64,000 bases of DNA, from contig JANNOM010000005.1 of the NCBI GenBank assembly GCA_031399065.1, positions 6,751-70,750 of the forward strand. The letters are read 5' to 3'. Under the pieces are notes generated by a model. The model did no database searches and was not told where the DNA came from. It saw only the letters and a list, made by a program, of their open reading frames with translations. Position 1 is the stretch's first letter. Each line of letters begins with the position of its first letter. Below, piece by piece: positions 63,233 through 64,000 of the stretch. The stretch is from JADCRZ01 sp031399065 (GTDB taxonomy: Bacteria; Bacteroidota; Bacteroidia; Chitinophagales; Chitinophagaceae). The position numbers and the translations under genes are program-made.

Positions 63233-64000
63233 ATGTCTTATAAAACTATGTCGGTTCCATTAAACCTGTATATTAAAGGTATCGTTCTTTTTACAGGAAT
63301 GTTATTTCTTGCATACGGTCAAAGTACAGCACAGACTTATAAAGGAATTTTAAAGGGGCAGTTGATGGATGCTTCTACCCGAAGGCCGCTTTACGGTGCT
63401 ACGGTTTCAAAAGACAGTACCTCATTGGATTCCACCACTTACTTTAATGGTCATTACGTGATTTCACTGGCCAAGGGTAACCATACGGTTTATTTTAGCA
63501 TGCCGGGTTATCACACAAAAGCCATAAGGGGAGTAAAAATACAAAGGAACGAAACTACCACGCTCGATATATTGCTTTTTCCAGATTCCATTAACGGGCA
63601 GTCGCGGCAACCTGTTACATTTAGTCAGGAGTCAAAAAAAAGTATTTATAATTTTTTGAACAGCTCCACTTTATACAGCGATAAAATTGCAAGTGCCAAT
63701 ATACAGCCGGGTACGGATAAAAACGGCATGCAGCTTTTAAAAAGATTGGGCGGCGTGATCGTAATGGATCATCGGGCAAGGGGCGATCTGCAATCTCTGA
63801 ACATATCAGGTATGGGTGAACGCTATAATCAGGTGCTTTTGAACGGACTGGTTTTTAACAGTCTAGACGCTACCAGCAAGGCTTACCCGCTAAGTCTTCT
63901 TCCTTCAGAAGCTATCGAGGCGGTAAGTGTTCAGACGTATACAAATGGTTCTATACCGGCAGATTTCGGAGGGGGCACTGTAAATATCAGGATGAAGGAT
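63233..64000 (+). CDS. TonB-dependent receptor, 3' partial
   Basis: Open to the end of the window (256 codons seen). A signal peptide (KGIVLFTGMLFLAYGQSTAQ) is followed by a carboxypeptidase-regulatory/CNA-B-like domain (LKGQLMDASTRRPLYGATVS, YFNGHYVISL) and then the plug domain (LNISGMGERYNQVLLNGLVF, AIEAVSVQTYTNGSIPADFG). It is of the outer-membrane TonB-dependent transporter type with an N-terminal extension. No SusD partner is visible because the window ends. The substrate cannot be told. Confidence 0.88.
   Translation, partial: MSYKTMSVPLNLYIKGIVLFTGMLFLAYGQSTAQTYKGILKGQLMDASTRRPLYGATVSKDSTSLDSTTYFNGHYVISLAKGNHTVYFSMPGYHTKAIRGVKIQRNETTTLDILLFPDSINGQSRQPVTFSQESKKSIYNFLNSSTLYSDKIASANIQPGTDKNGMQLLKRLGGVIVMDHRARGDLQSLNISGMGERYNQVLLNGLVFNSLDATSKAYPLSLLPSEAIEAVSVQTYTNGSIPADFGGGTVNIRMKD

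Overview
The window comes from a bacterium of the phylum Bacteroidota, most likely family Chitinophagaceae (Chitinophaga/Niastella-like). This rests on giant YD-repeat/Rhs proteins of the Bacteroidota type, a type IX secretion C-terminal sorting domain on a metalloprotease, promoter boxes of the TAnnTTTG kind, LytTR/LytS-type two-component genes, a TonB-dependent receptor, and an ECF sigma factor with a Bacteroidota-like N-terminus. The assignment is from family recognition, not a search.

Region 1 (1-14.3 kb) is an Rhs/polymorphic-toxin expression locus. It holds a giant surface protein whose 5' end lies outside the window, then a 2773-residue Rhs protein whose core is split by two inserted beta-sandwich-like modules and which ends in an AT-rich variable tip, then a 104-residue membrane protein in the usual immunity position.

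Region 2 (14.4-21.1 kb) looks like a mobile module: a divergent XRE repressor, a SymE-like protein, a CHC2-TOPRIM-AAA+ primase/helicase, two overlapping tyrosine recombinases (the second with lost catalytic residues), an ORF6N-domain protein and about 840 bp of GC-rich, hairpin-rich non-coding DNA. Directly after it (21.1-23.6 kb) lie two promoterless, startless Rhs C-terminal cassettes. They share a 98-bp, almost perfectly identical core end and then diverge into different toxin tips, each followed by its own candidate immunity gene (a membrane protein and a lipoprotein). The whole 5.7-23.6 kb block reads as an expressed Rhs gene, a recombinase module and a silent tip-cassette array. It is the best candidate here for an incompletely described system: Rhs tip exchange in Bacteroidota.

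Region 3 (23.5-32 kb) is a decaying accessory island bounded by about 250-bp direct repeats that resemble a tRNA 3' end plus its terminator (24223-24475 and 31705-31955). It contains an HsdR-HsdS chimeric relic, a frameshifted DUF262 relic, an intact secreted GH36-like glycosidase, a truncated IclR regulator joined to a LytTR relic, a conserved protein of unknown function, and a roughly 0.93-kb tandem duplication carrying two lipoprotein genes, one of which has lost its ATG.

Region 4 (32-54 kb) is mostly ordinary chromosome: ECF sigma factor with a membrane partner, quinone oxidoreductase, an unrecognised PDZ-like/helical gene pair, an FG-GAP protein, a GH2 glycosidase, outer-membrane beta-barrels, cold-shock protein, EcsC-family protein, LytS/LytR two-component pair, secreted M43 metalloprotease, a leaderless trypsin-like protease coupled to a phospholipase D-family protein, and a GlxA-type AraC regulator.

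Region 5 (54.4-60.9 kb, minus strand) is a surface-polysaccharide cluster: WecA/TagO-like initiating transferase, four glycosyltransferases and a 2OG-Fe(II) oxygenase. Region 6 (61.2-64 kb) holds a secreted protein, an S41 peptidase lipoprotein and the start of a TonB-dependent receptor cut by the window end.
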